27,100 bases of DNA from assembly GCA_003343805.1 (NCBI GenBank), contig QAKM01000056.1, positions 1-27,100 on the forward strand, read 5' to 3'. Under the pieces are notes generated by a model, which saw only the letters and a program-made list of their open reading frames with translations, had not been told where the DNA came from and made no database searches. The position numbers and the translations under genes were made by a program. The DNA comes from Bacillota bacterium. GTDB taxonomy: Bacteria; Bacillota; Clostridia; Christensenellales; Borkfalkiaceae. This document shows positions 1 through 9,231 of this stretch, piece by piece; the first letter of the stretch is position 1, and each line of letters starts with the position of its first letter.

Positions 1-860
1 AGCGCGAACTGGCAGTTGCAGCCGCCCTCGATGCCGAGCTCGGTGATGATCTCGAGCGCGGCCGTCCTCAGCATCTGATAGTCCTTATCGGAGAGGGTCA
101 AAGCGGGTGCGACGACGATGGAGTCGCCCGTGTGCACGCCGACGGGGTCGAAGTTCTCCATCGAGCAGACGGTGAGCACGTTGCCCGCGCTGTCGCGCAG
201 CACCTCGAACTCGATCTCCTTCCAGCCGCCGATGTACTTTTCGATGAGCACCTGCGTGATGGGCGAGAGCATGAGGCCGTTGTGGGAGATGAGGCGGAGC
301 TCTTCCTCGTCGTGCGCGACGCCGCCGCCCGCGCCGCCCAGCGTGAACGCGGGACGCACAATGACGGGATAACCGAGTTTTTCTGCGATCGCGACGCATT
401 CGTCCACCGTATAGGCGATGTCGGACGGAACGACGGGCTGATGGATCTTTTCCATCGTCTCCTTGAAGAGTTCGCGGTCCTCCGCGCGGTCGATCGCATC
501 GAGCTTGGTGCCGATGAGCTTGACGCCCCATTCATCGAGGAAGCCCGACTTTGCAAGCTTGCAGCCCATCGTAAGGCCGGTCTGGCCGCCGAGGGAGGCA
601 AGGAGGGAGTCGGGGCGCTCCTTGATGATGATGCGCTTTAAGCTGTCCTCGGTGAGGGGTTCAAGGTAGATCTCGTCTGCGAGCATCTTGTCCGTCATGA
701 TGGTCGCAGGATTGGAGTTGCACAGGACGACGTTGACGCCCGCATCCTTCAGAACGCGGCACGCCTGCGCGCCCGCATAGTCAAATTCCGCCGCCTGACC
801 GATGACGATGGGTCCCGATCCGATGACAAGTACCTTCTTGATGTCGCTTCTCTTAGGCAT
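1..860 (-). CDS. carB: carbamoyl-phosphate synthase large chain (N-terminal part, runs off window)
   Basis: The large subunit makes carbamoyl phosphate from bicarbonate, ATP and the ammonia delivered by CarA, feeding arginine and pyrimidine synthesis in the cytosol. About 286 codons are visible. The N-terminus begins [20 protein letters not shown], followed by the family's [18 protein letters not shown] and [10 protein letters not shown] segments, then the ATP-grasp stretch with [16 protein letters not shown]. The gene is cut by the left edge of the window, so the second ATP-grasp half and the MGS-like allosteric domain are not seen. The ATG overlaps the end of carA by 8 bp (ATGCCTAA), so the two subunits are translationally coupled. 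It is the last visible gene of the argJBDF-carAB run. No frameshift is seen in the visible part. Confidence 0.96.
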   Translation of the reverse strand, partial: MPKRSDIKKVLVIGSGPIVIGQAAEFDYAGAQACRVLKDAGVNVVLCNSNPATIMTDKMLADEIYLEPLTEDSLKRIIIKERPDSLLASLGGQTGLTMGCKLAKSGFLDEWGVKLIGTKLDAIDRAEDRELFKETMEKIHQPVVPSDIAYTVDECVAIAEKLGYPVIVRPAFTLGGAGGGVAHDEEELRLISHNGLMLSPITQVLIEKYIGGWKEIEFEVLRDSAGNVLTVCSMENFDPVGVHTGDSIVVAPALTLSDKDYQMLRTAALEIITELGIEGGCNCQFA

Positions 861-1926
861 GGTGCGCCTCCTTGTTCATTTCGGCGAGGAACTCGTCGAA
901 GAGGTAGTTCGCGTCGTGCGGGCCGCCGCACGCTTCGGGGTGGAACTGCACGGTGAAGGCGCGCAGCCCGGGATAATTGACGCCTTCGCAGGTGTTGTCG
1001 TTGGCGTTGACGAAGGTGACCTCCCCCACGCCCTTTAAAGAGTCGGAGACGACTTCATAGCCGTGGTTCTGCGAGGAGATGAACACCTTGCCCGTGGAGA
1101 CCTGCCGCACGGGCTGGTTGGCGCCTCGGTGGCCGTACTTCATCTTGTGCGTCTTGCCGCCCATTGCGAGGGCAAAGAGCTGATGGCCGAGGCAGATGCC
1201 GAACACGGGAAGTTTGCCCGCGAACTTTTTGATCTCTTCGATGACGGCGGTGTTTTCCTTGGGGTCGCCGGGGCCGTTGGCGAGCATGATGCCGTCGGGA
1301 CGGAGGGCAAGAGCCGCCTCCGCCGTCGTATCGGCGGGCACCTCGATGACATGGCAGCCGCGCTTTTTGAGCTCTTTGACGATGTTGCCCTTGGCACCGA
1401 AGTCATACAGGACGACGCGCTTGCCGTCCTCCGGGCCGCTCTCGCGGATCTCGTGTCCCGTGACGGACCTGACGGCATCCTTCACCTTGTAGCCCTTGAG
1501 AACGGAGAGATCTTTGAGGGGCTCGAAGGTGATGGCGGCAGGCATGACGCCCGCCTCGCGCACGATCTTGGTGAGTTCGCGCGTGTCGACGCCGTACACC
1601 GCGGGGATGTTCTGCGCCTTGAGGTAGTCCTCAAGCGTCCCCTTGCAGCGGAAGTTGGAGGGATCGTCACACTTCTCGCGCACGATGTAGGCCGTCACCC
1701 AGCACTTGCCGCTCTCGCAGTCCTCGGGGATCATGCCGTAGTTGCCGATGAGGGGGAAGGTCTGCGTGACGATCTGCCCGTAGTAGCTCGGGTCGGTGAG
1801 GGTCTCGATGTACCCCGTCATGCCCGTCGTAAAGACGAGCTCACCCACGACCTCGCGCTCGGCGCCGAAGGAATACCCTTCAAACACCTTTCCGTTTTCC
1901 AGCGTTACATATACTTTCTTATCCAT
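853..1926 (-). CDS. carA: carbamoyl-phosphate synthase small chain (glutaminase subunit)
   Basis: This subunit hydrolyses glutamine and channels ammonia to CarB. The protein has 357 residues, normal for CarA. The N-terminal domain shows the family [20 protein letters not shown] stretch. The C-terminal class I glutamine amidotransferase domain shows the nucleophile in GICLGHQ (Cys245) and the His329/Glu331 pair in FHPEA, so the catalytic triad is complete. The ATG is preceded by GGGAG six bases upstream. The gene starts 13 bp after argF and overlaps carB by 8 bp. Placement inside the arginine operon suggests that this CPS supply is tied to arginine need; whether another pyrimidine-linked copy exists cannot be seen here. 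Confidence 0.97.
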   Translation of the reverse strand: MDKKVYVTLENGKVFEGYSFGAEREVVGELVFTTGMTGYIETLTDPSYYGQIVTQTFPLIGNYGMIPEDCESGKCWVTAYIVREKCDDPSNFRCKGTLEDYLKAQNIPAVYGVDTRELTKIVREAGVMPAAITFEPLKDLSVLKGYKVKDAVRSVTGHEIRESGPEDGKRVVLYDFGAKGNIVKELKKRGCHVIEVPADTTAEAALALRPDGIMLANGPGDPKENTAVIEEIKKFAGKLPVFGICLGHQLFALAMGGKTHKMKYGHRGANQPVRQVSTGKVFISSQNHGYEVVSDSLKGVGEVTFVNANDNTCEGVNYPGLRAFTVQFHPEACGGPHDANYLFDEFLAEMNKEAHHA

Positions 1927-1939
1927 GCGTATCTCCCGC

Positions 1940-2842
1940 TCATTTCATCAGTTTGCACATGACCGCCTTCTGTGCGTGCAGGCGGTTTTCCGCTTCGTCG
2001 AAAATTTCGTCGGCGTGCGCCTCAAAGACGTCTGCCGTGATCTCCTCCCCGCGGTGGGCGGGCAGGCAGTGGAGCACCATCGCCCCCTCGTTGGCCGCCT
2101 TCATCACCTCGGCGTTGACCTGATAGCCCTTGAACGCCTTCTCGCGCTTTTCTTTTTCGCCCTCCTGGCCCATGGACGCCCACACATCGGTGTAAATAAC
2201 GTCCGCGCCGCGGGCTGCTTCGATGACATCCTCCGTCATCGTAAATTCGCCGTTCTCCTTTGCCCACTTCACAAGTTCCGCGTCGGGCTCATACCCCTTG
2301 GGGCAGGCGATGGAGAACGCCATGCCCGTCTTGACGGCGCCCACCATCAAAGAGTTCGCCATGTTGTTTCCGTCGCCCACGAAGCACATCTTGAGCCCCT
2401 TGAAGGAGCCCTTGCGCTCGCGGATGGTCATGAGGTCGGCAAGCACCTGGCAGGGATGGCAGTAGTCCGTGAGCCCGTTGATGACGGGGATGGAGCCGTA
2501 TTTTGCAAAGTCCTCGACCTCCTTCTGCTCGAAGGTGCGGATCATGACGCCGTCGAGATAGCGCGAAAGGACGCGGGCAGTATCCTCGACGGGTTCGCCG
2601 CGGCCGATCTGCAGATCGTGGTTGGAGAGGAAGAGCCCGTAGCCGCCCAACTCGTAGATGCCCGTCTCGAAGGAGACGCGCGTGCGCGTGGAGGACTTCT
2701 GGAAGATCATGCCCAGCTTCTTGCCCTTGAGATAGGGATGAAAGATGCCGTTCTGACGCTCGTACTTGAGCTGGTCGGCAAGGTTTAAGATCGTGAGGAT
2801 CTCCTCACGGGACAGATCGCCGAGTTTCAAAAGATGTTTCAT
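1940..2842 (-). CDS. argF: ornithine carbamoyltransferase
   Basis: Transfers the carbamoyl group from carbamoyl phosphate to ornithine, giving citrulline. The protein has 300 residues, the usual length. The carbamoyl-phosphate binding motif STRTR is at residues 51-55, HPCQ at 129-132, and the ornithine-side motif HCLP at 258-261 with SMGQE near 223. These separate it from aspartate carbamoyltransferase. The ATG overlaps the argD stop as ATGA, indicating coupled translation, and carA follows after 13 bp. An arcB-type catabolic role is unlikely, because the neighbours are all biosynthetic and no arcA or arcC is near. Confidence 0.96.
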   Translation of the reverse strand: MKHLLKLGDLSREEILTILNLADQLKYERQNGIFHPYLKGKKLGMIFQKSSTRTRVSFETGIYELGGYGLFLSNHDLQIGRGEPVEDTARVLSRYLDGVMIRTFEQKEVEDFAKYGSIPVINGLTDYCHPCQVLADLMTIRERKGSFKGLKMCFVGDGNNMANSLMVGAVKTGMAFSIACPKGYEPDAELVKWAKENGEFTMTEDVIEAARGADVIYTDVWASMGQEGEKEKREKAFKGYQVNAEVMKAANEGAMVLHCLPAHRGEEITADVFEAHADEIFDEAENRLHAQKAVMCKLMK

Positions 2843-4002
2843 TTTGCTAATACCTCTCGTAATATAGTCAGACCTTCGTCCATTTCCGTCTTGGTGATGT
2901 TGAGGGGAGGCACGAGGCGCACCTTTTCGTGTGCGGTGAGCACTAAAAGTCCCCTGTCAAGGCACTGTTTCGCAATTTCTTTGGCGGGCTTTTCCACTTC
3001 CAGCCCGATCATGAGCCCGAGCCCCGAAACACGCTTCACGCCGTCGAAGCCCCTGAGTTTTGCCCGCATATATTCGCTCTTGCCCTGCACTTCGAGGAGG
3101 AAGTCCTCGGTGAGGCGGCTCACGATGCTGACGGCGCCCGCGCAGCACACGGGATTGCCGCCGAAGGTGGAGCCGTGATCGCCGGGCTTAAGAGTGTGCT
3201 CCGTCTTTTCAAAGAAGAGGCACGCCCCGATGGGAAGCCCGCCGCCGAGGCCCTTGGCGGTCGTCATGATGTCGGGCAGGATGCCGTAGTGTTCATAGGC
3301 ATAGAGCTTGCCCGTTCGGCCGTTGCCGCTCTGCACTTCGTCGCAGATGAGGAGGATGTCATGCTCGTCGCAGAAGGTACGGAGCGCACGCACGAAGCCT
3401 TTATCGAGCGCTTCGACGCCGCTTTCGCCCTGCACACACTCGATGATGACGGCGCAGGCGTTTTCGCTCTCCTTCTCGACCGCCTTCATGTTCGCATCGA
3501 CGGAGACGACCTCCGGAACGAAGGGGCCGAAGTAGCGGTGGAACGCCTCCTGCCCCGTCGCGGTGAGGGTGAAGAGCGTCCTGCCGTGGAAGCTGCCGTT
3601 CAAAGAGATGATCTTCTTTCTTCCCTCGCCGTACTTCTCGAAGGAGTACTTGCGGGCAGCCTTCAAGGCGCACTCGTTGGCCTCCGCCCCCGAGTTCGCG
3701 AAAAAGACGCGCTTTGCCCCCGTGCGGAAGCATAGGAGCTCGGCAAGGTCGAGCTGCGGTTCGGAATAGTAGTAGTTGCTGACGTGCTGGATGCGCGAGA
3801 GCTGGCCGATGACGGCCTCCTTCCACTTTTCGTCGTTCGCGCCGAAGATGTTGACGGCGATGCCCGAACCGAAGTCGACGTAGCGCTTTCCCTCCGTATC
3901 ATAGAGAGTCGCCCCTTCGCCGCGGTCGATGGCGACGGGGAAGCGCGAGAACGTTTCGGCCATGTACGTTTGATCCAATTCCTTTATCGTTGAAAGATCC
4001 AT
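2839..4002 (-). CDS. argD: acetylornithine aminotransferase
   Basis: PLP-dependent class III aminotransferase that converts N-acetylglutamate semialdehyde to N-acetylornithine. The protein has 387 residues, typical for ArgD. Visible motifs are FANSGAEANE (about 101-110, cofactor phosphate binding), the DEVQSGNGRTG segment from about residue 221, and the Schiff-base lysine in TTAKGLGGG (Lys250). It overlaps argF by 4 bp. The ATG has no recognisable Shine-Dalgarno sequence in the preceding 20 bases, and a terminator-like hairpin lies just upstream at the argB end. Expression may therefore depend on read-through from argJB. No obvious separate promoter is seen in the 72-bp gap. Confidence 0.95.
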   Translation of the reverse strand: MDLSTIKELDQTYMAETFSRFPVAIDRGEGATLYDTEGKRYVDFGSGIAVNIFGANDEKWKEAVIGQLSRIQHVSNYYYSEPQLDLAELLCFRTGAKRVFFANSGAEANECALKAARKYSFEKYGEGRKKIISLNGSFHGRTLFTLTATGQEAFHRYFGPFVPEVVSVDANMKAVEKESENACAVIIECVQGESGVEALDKGFVRALRTFCDEHDILLICDEVQSGNGRTGKLYAYEHYGILPDIMTTAKGLGGGLPIGACLFFEKTEHTLKPGDHGSTFGGNPVCCAGAVSIVSRLTEDFLLEVQGKSEYMRAKLRGFDGVKRVSGLGLMIGLEVEKPAKEIAKQCLDRGLLVLTAHEKVRLVPPLNITKTEMDEGLTILREVLAK

Positions 4003-4051
4003 AGCGGTGTTGAGATGCAGGCGCGTCTGCGCGCAGCCTGAAATGATTTTG

Positions 4052-4087
4052 AAAAAGGCGATCGAACCCCGTGTTCAGTCGCCCTTT
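4052..4087 (-). terminator. terminator-like hairpin over the argB stop codon
   Basis: Read in the gene direction, arms at 4079-4086 and 4054-4061 pair at 7 of 8 positions, with an inner 4-bp stem (4073-4076 with 4064-4067), and the structure ends in a run of five U. The argB stop codon (4075-4077) lies inside the hairpin. The form is that of a Rho-independent terminator, but it sits between argB and argD in one operon, so partial termination or attenuation is the likely effect. Confidence 0.5.
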
Positions 4088-4932
4088 ACAAACATGGTGC
4101 CCATGCCCTCGTCGGAGAGCAATTCGAGCAAAATGGAATGCTTGACCCGTCCGTCGGTGATGAACACGCGGTCCACGCCCCGGCGGATGGCCTCTTTACA
4201 GCAGTTGATCTTGGGGATCATGCCCCCGGAAATGACGCCCTCGTTGATGAGGGAGGGAATATCGGATACATAGACCTTGCGGATGAGGCTGTCCTCGTCC
4301 TCCTTGTTGCGAAGCAGCCCGCGGATATCCGTCATCAAAATGAGGCTCTCCGCCCCCAAAGCCCCCGCAATGGCAGAAGCGGCCGTATCGGCGTTGACGT
4401 TGTAGATGTGGCCCTCGTTGTCGTACCCGACGGTGGAAATGACGGGAAGATACCCGTTTGCAAGGGAATCGGTGATGACGCCCGTGTTGACGGAGACGAT
4501 CTTGCCGACATAGCCGAGCTCGTCGCTCTCCTTTTCGCACAGGAGCATCCCGCCGTCGATGCCGCACATCCCGACGGACTTGGCGCCCAGCATCTGAAGG
4601 CGGTGCACGAGCTCTTTATTCACCTTGCCCGCGAGCACCATGCGCACGACTTCCGCCGTCTCTTCATCCGTATAGCGGAGGCCGTTCACAAAGCGGGACT
4701 CCACGCCCATTCTTCTGAGCGTTTCAGAGATCTCCGGCCCCCCGCCGTGCACGAGCACGACGTTGATGCCGACAAAGCGCAGAAGCGTCAGATCGCGCAT
4801 GACCGACTTTTTGAGTTCCTCGCTGATCATGGCGTTGCCGCCGTACTTGATGACAAGGACCTTATTCTGGTATTTTTCGATGTAGGGCATCGCCTCTAAG
4901 AGGAACTCTGCCTGTACTTCCTTCTGCGTCAC
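4075..4932 (-). CDS. argB: N-acetylglutamate kinase
   Basis: Phosphorylates N-acetylglutamate, the second step of the acetylated ornithine pathway. The protein has 285 residues, as expected for the amino-acid kinase fold. The N-terminal segment has VLVIKYGGNAM (Lys29 and the glycines bind ATP phosphates), then VLVHGGGPEI (glycine loop near 62-65) and RFVNGLRYTD. The C-terminus has the family HSILLELLSDEG segment before GTMF. The start codon is GTG and overlaps the argJ stop as GTGA. The N-terminal helix before VLVIKYGG resembles that of arginine-inhibited hexameric kinases, so feedback inhibition is plausible but not shown. Confidence 0.96.
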   Translation of the reverse strand: MTQKEVQAEFLLEAMPYIEKYQNKVLVIKYGGNAMISEELKKSVMRDLTLLRFVGINVVLVHGGGPEISETLRRMGVESRFVNGLRYTDEETAEVVRMVLAGKVNKELVHRLQMLGAKSVGMCGIDGGMLLCEKESDELGYVGKIVSVNTGVITDSLANGYLPVISTVGYDNEGHIYNVNADTAASAIAGALGAESLILMTDIRGLLRNKEDEDSLIRKVYVSDIPSLINEGVISGGMIPKINCCKEAIRRGVDRVFITDGRVKHSILLELLSDEGMGTMFVKGD

Positions 4933-6152
4933 GTTCTGTAATCTCCGTTGATCTTGACGTAGTCATAGGTGAGGTCGCAGCCCCAGGCCGTTGCCTCGAA
5001 ATCGCCGCCGTTCAGGTCGACATCGATGACGATCTCCTTTTCGGAGAGCACGCGCTTTGCAAAGTCTTCCGAGAAGGGAAGAGCGCTGCCCTGCTTGTAG
5101 GCGGGAAGGGTGCCGGCTTCCGAGCGGAAGTCAACGTCGATCTTCATGGGATCGAGATCTGCCCCCGCATAGCCGAGGGCGCACATCACGCGGCCGCCGT
5201 TGGCATCCGCGCCGAAGATCATCGCCTTGACAAGATTGGAATTGACGACGGACTTGGCAGCGAGCCGCGCGTCCTCTTTGGTCTTGGCTCCGCGCACGCG
5301 GCATTCGATGAGGCGGGTCGCCCCTTCGCCGTCCGAAGCGAGCTTTTTGCACATCTCGGTGGTGACGGTATGGAGCGCCTTGCAGAAGAGACCGAAGTCC
5401 TCCCCTTCCGCATCGATCACGGGATTGCCCGCAAGTCCGGAGGCGAGGATGCACAGCGTATCGTTGGTGGAGGTATCACGGTCGACGGAGAGCATATTGA
5501 GGGAGTCCTTCACGTCCTCCGAGATCGCCTTTTGCAGCATCTCGTGCGTGATGGCGGCATCCGTCGTGAGGAACATGAGCATGGTCGCCATGTTGGGGCA
5601 GATCATCCCGACGCCCTTGCAGATGACGCCGAGCTTGACCTCTTTGCCGCCGAGCGTGAAGGAGACGGCCGCCTCCTTTTTGACGGTGTCCGTCGTCATG
5701 ATGGCCTCAGCCGCAAACGAGCTGTGCGCTTCGTCGGAGGCAAGCCCCTTTACAAGCTCTTCCATGCCGCCCGCGATGGGATCGATCTTGAGCTCCTGTC
5801 CGATGACGCCCGTGGAGGCGACGACGACGTCGCCTGCGGGGATGCCCGTGTACTCTTCGACGAGGGAGCACATCTTCTCGGCGATCTCCACACCGTTTGC
5901 ATTGCAGGTATTGGCGTTGCCGCTGTTGACGATGACCGCCCGCGCATAGCCGTCCTTGACGTGCTCTTTCGTCACGAGGATGGGCGCGCCCTTGACGAGG
6001 TTCTGCGTATAGACGCACGCCGCCGTGCAGCGCACCTCGCTCGTGATGAGGGCAAGGTCCTTCTTGATCTTATTCTTGCGGATGCCGCAGTGAACGCCGT
6101 TCGCCGCGAATCCCTTGGGTGCACACACGCCGCCCGAAATAAATTGCAACAT
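4929..6152 (-). CDS. argJ: bifunctional glutamate N-acetyltransferase / ornithine acetyltransferase
   Basis: Transfers acetyl from N-acetylornithine back to glutamate, recycling the acetyl group; many family members also use acetyl-CoA and so start the pathway. The protein has 407 residues. The self-cleavage site typical of the Ntn fold is seen in CPNMATMLMF, with Ala189-Thr190 as the expected cleavage point that frees the nucleophilic Thr. The SGNANTCNA segment near 77-86 is also family-typical. The ATG has a GGAG seven bases upstream. It is the first gene after a strong promoter and is GTGA-coupled to argB. No separate argA or argE is seen, which fits a cyclic pathway. Confidence 0.96.
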   Translation of the reverse strand: MLQFISGGVCAPKGFAANGVHCGIRKNKIKKDLALITSEVRCTAACVYTQNLVKGAPILVTKEHVKDGYARAVIVNSGNANTCNANGVEIAEKMCSLVEEYTGIPAGDVVVASTGVIGQELKIDPIAGGMEELVKGLASDEAHSSFAAEAIMTTDTVKKEAAVSFTLGGKEVKLGVICKGVGMICPNMATMLMFLTTDAAITHEMLQKAISEDVKDSLNMLSVDRDTSTNDTLCILASGLAGNPVIDAEGEDFGLFCKALHTVTTEMCKKLASDGEGATRLIECRVRGAKTKEDARLAAKSVVNSNLVKAMIFGADANGGRVMCALGYAGADLDPMKIDVDFRSEAGTLPAYKQGSALPFSEDFAKRVLSEKEIVIDVDLNGGDFEATAWGCDLTYDYVKINGDYRT

Positions 6153-6214
6153 GGTAATTCTCCGAGGACAGCCGAACAGGGCCCGAAACGACCCTGATCC
6201 TGCTTATCCTATCT

Positions 6215-6243
6215 ATTTTATCATAAAAGTTGTGCTTCGTCAA
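6215..6243 (-). promoter_or_regulatory. sigma-A promoter for argJBDF-carAB
   Basis: On the minus strand: -35 TTGACG (6238-6243), 17-bp spacer, -10 TAAAAT (6215-6220) with an extended -10 TG one base before it. The expected transcript start is near 6208, giving a leader of about 55 nt to argJ. Confidence 0.8.
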
Positions 6244-6261
6244 GCGAAGTCGGGGCTTCGC
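6235..6261. repeat. alternating CTTCG/CGAAG inverted repeats at the argJ -35 box
   Basis: On the plus strand CTTCG (6235-6239), CGAAG (6245-6249) and CTTCG (6257-6261) can pair in two mutually exclusive ways; the second is part of a perfect 6-bp stem GCGAAG/CTTCGC with a 6-nt loop. The block overlaps or abuts the -35 hexamer, so it may be a regulator site. Confidence 0.45.
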
Positions 6262-6310
6262 ACTATCTCGGCGGAAAGATTTTGGGATGATCTGCCGCGA
6301 AGAGGAGGAA

Positions 6311-6329
6311 GCAATACCGAACGTATTGC
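6311..6329. other. 7-bp perfect hairpin between argC and argJ
   Basis: GCAATAC (6311-6317) and GTATTGC (6323-6329) form a perfect stem with a 5-nt loop, about 40 bp downstream of the argC stop. There is no U-run, so it is not a canonical terminator. It may be a weak end for the argGC transcript or mRNA-end protection. Confidence 0.35.
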
Positions 6330-6369
6330 GAAGACGATGAACGGCAGAGCGCTCAAAAGATGACGCCGT

Positions 6370-7289
6370 TTATAAAGAAACGCCTTCGTCCAGCCCCAAG
6401 GCAATGTTCATATTCTGAACGGCGGCACCCGAGGCGCCCTTGCCCAGATTATCGAGCCGCGCCGAGAGCAGGATCTGCTCGTCGTTGCCGTTCACGAACA
6501 CCTGAAGAAGGTTGGTGCCCTCGAGCGTGTTGGCAGCGAGGAAGCCCGACTCCTCCTTGGCGACCTGTACGAAGCGGCAGCCCGCGTAGTGTTCGGAAAA
6601 CACCTCTTCGAGCTCCCCCACCGTGAGCTGCTTTTGCAGCATCGAACGGTAGAGCGGGACGTGGACCGTCATGCCGCAAGGGAAGTCGCAGATGTACGGC
6701 GTAAAGACGGGCGGATGCGCAAGCGAGCAGACTTTCTGCATCTCTGGAAGGTGCTTGTGTTTGAGCCCGAGCGCATAGAGGCGGGGCGAATCGAGCGCAG
6801 GATCCCTTTCTTCCGCCTCGTACTGGGCGATGCCCTTCTTGCCCGCGCCCGTGTAGCCGCTGACCGCGTGGCAGACGAAGGGATAGTCCTTCGCCGCGAT
6901 GCCGTGCGCGATGAGCGGATAGACGAGGGAGATGAAGCCGCTCGCATAACAGCCGGGGTTGGCGATGCGCTTGGAGCCTGCAATGGCGGCGCGATGAGAA
7001 GGAGAGAGCTCGGGGAAGCCGTACGCCCAGCCCTCTGCCGTGCGGTGCGCCGTCGAGGCGTCGATGACGACCGCCTTCGATCCTTCCGCAAGTACCGCCG
7101 CTTCCTTCGCCGCGTCGTCGGGCAGGCACAGAAAGACGGCATCCGCCGCGTGGATCGCTTCTTTGCGGGAGGCGGGATCCTTGCGGTGCGCCTCGTCGAG
7201 CGTGATGAGCTCGACGTCCCCGCGCGCCTGCATCCGTTCCACGATCTTAAGGCCCGTGGTCCCAGCACCGCCGTCGATGAATACCCTGA

Positions 7290-7293
<4 letters not shown>
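6370..7293 (-). CDS. argC: N-acetyl-gamma-glutamyl-phosphate reductase (short, type 2 form)
   Basis: NADPH-dependent reduction of N-acetylglutamyl phosphate to the semialdehyde, between ArgB and ArgD. The protein has 307 residues, matching the shorter type 2 ArgC branch rather than the roughly 345-residue form. The Rossmann start [20 protein letters not shown] carries the nucleotide-binding glycines. The catalytic cysteine is in NPGCYASG (Cys115), and [13 protein letters not shown] and HKHLPEM follow. The ATG overlaps the argG stop as ATGA. The gene is separated from argJ by 217 bp containing a new promoter, so argGC and argJBDF-carAB are probably two transcription units read in the same direction. 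Confidence 0.94.
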
Positions 7294-8519
<1,226 letters not shown>

Positions 8520-8564
8520 GATGAATGACCTTCCTTTGCGATTTTTCTTTCAGATTTCCCGCAT

Positions 8565-8593
8565 ATTATAAACACAAAAGAGATGCAAGTCAA
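8565..8593 (-). promoter_or_regulatory. strong sigma-A promoter for argGC
   Basis: On the minus strand: -35 TTGACT (8588-8593), 17-bp spacer, -10 TATAAT (8565-8570). The predicted start is near 8558 and the leader to argG about 40 nt. The -35 box lies in the loop of a long inverted repeat (8576-8611). Confidence 0.85.
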
Positions 8594-8611
8594 GCGTTTT
8601 GCACCTCTTTT
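8576..8611. repeat. 13-bp-arm inverted repeat over the argG -35 box
   Basis: AAAAGAGATGCAA (8576-8588) pairs with TTGCACCTCTTTT (8599-8611) at 12 of 13 positions around a 10-nt loop. The loop contains most of the -35 hexamer. It could be a regulator operator, a bidirectional A/T-flanked terminator for the upstream minus-strand gene, or both. Confidence 0.55.
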
Positions 8612-8642
8612 TCTGCATATTTTACTTTTATTTTTGCCTAAT

Positions 8643-8670
8643 TTTGCATATTGAACTGTCTATATGCAAA
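8643..8670. repeat. perfect TTTGCATAT inverted repeat upstream of argG
   Basis: TTTGCATAT (8643-8651) and ATATGCAAA (8662-8670) are perfect 9-bp arms separated by 10 nt. There is no U-run on either side. It lies in the AT-rich 170-bp gap between the membrane-protein gene and argG, about 50 bp upstream of the -35 box, as an upstream operator would. Confidence 0.5.
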
Positions 8671-8690
8671 TATTCGCGCATAAATGTATA

Positions 8691-9182
8691 TTATCCGGAC
8701 GACTCGGGAGAGCCGGAGGCAAAACGGGCGATATCGGAGAGGGTAAACTGCCCGTCCGAGTACGAGGAGAGAGGCGCGTGCTTGTAGAAGATGAAGCTGT
8801 CGCGCGAGTCCTGCGTCTCGAACACCGCCACAAAGCGGTTTTTGTACTCCCTGACCCCCACACAGCCCATGCGGACGTCGTAGGTATAGGTCTTGCGCGG
8901 CGTGTGGAGGTGAACGACGAGGTCGGTCGTCTCGATGCCGAGCACCGTGCCCAGCGTGACGCGGGAGGTGTAGAAGCCATACGAGATGAAGTAGCCGATG
9001 AGCAGTACCGCCGCCACGGAGAAGAACACGGGCTTGCCCACCGCGCTGCCGTTGAAGGCGAACACGAGCAGCACCATGAAGGCGACGATGAAGAGTGCGC
9101 TGAAGAGCGTATAGGCCGCCTTGATGCGGCGGACGTACTTGACGGGGCCGTCCTTATAGAAAAAAGGCTGTTGTTTTTTCAT
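8691..9182 (-). CDS. small membrane protein of unknown function with two predicted helices
   Basis: A 163-residue protein beginning MKKQQPFFYKDG. Two strongly hydrophobic segments (about residues 22-42 and 51-71) predict membrane helices joined by a short loop. The remaining 90 residues are soluble and look beta-rich (TTDLVVHLHTPRKTYTYDVR). The layout, two helices followed by a small beta domain, resembles YcxB- or PH-like membrane proteins, but I cannot assign a family. The start was chosen because GGAG lies seven bases before this ATG; an in-frame ATG 30 bp further upstream has weaker support. The gene stands alone between argG and the thioesterase. Confidence 0.75.
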   Translation of the reverse strand: MKKQQPFFYKDGPVKYVRRIKAAYTLFSALFIVAFMVLLVFAFNGSAVGKPVFFSVAAVLLIGYFISYGFYTSRVTLGTVLGIETTDLVVHLHTPRKTYTYDVRMGCVGVREYKNRFVAVFETQDSRDSFIFYKHAPLSSYSDGQFTLSDIARFASGSPESSG

Positions 9183-9231
9183 ATGAAATCTCCGGTCAGA
9201 CATATGCCGCAACCGTTTCCGGGCGGCGCGT

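Noticed and set aside
5200..6197. Long plus-strand frames opposite argJ, and similar long frames opposite argC, argG, the ABC permease, the coat gene and the propeller gene
   Set aside because: They are the antisense by-product of high-GC coding sequence; composition is biased, no ribosome sites are present and the sense strands encode clear families.
8520..8690. ArgR/AhrC box or T-box riboswitch upstream of argG
   Set aside because: No TGAAT-ATTCA type box and no T-box core were found; only the two inverted repeats are supported.
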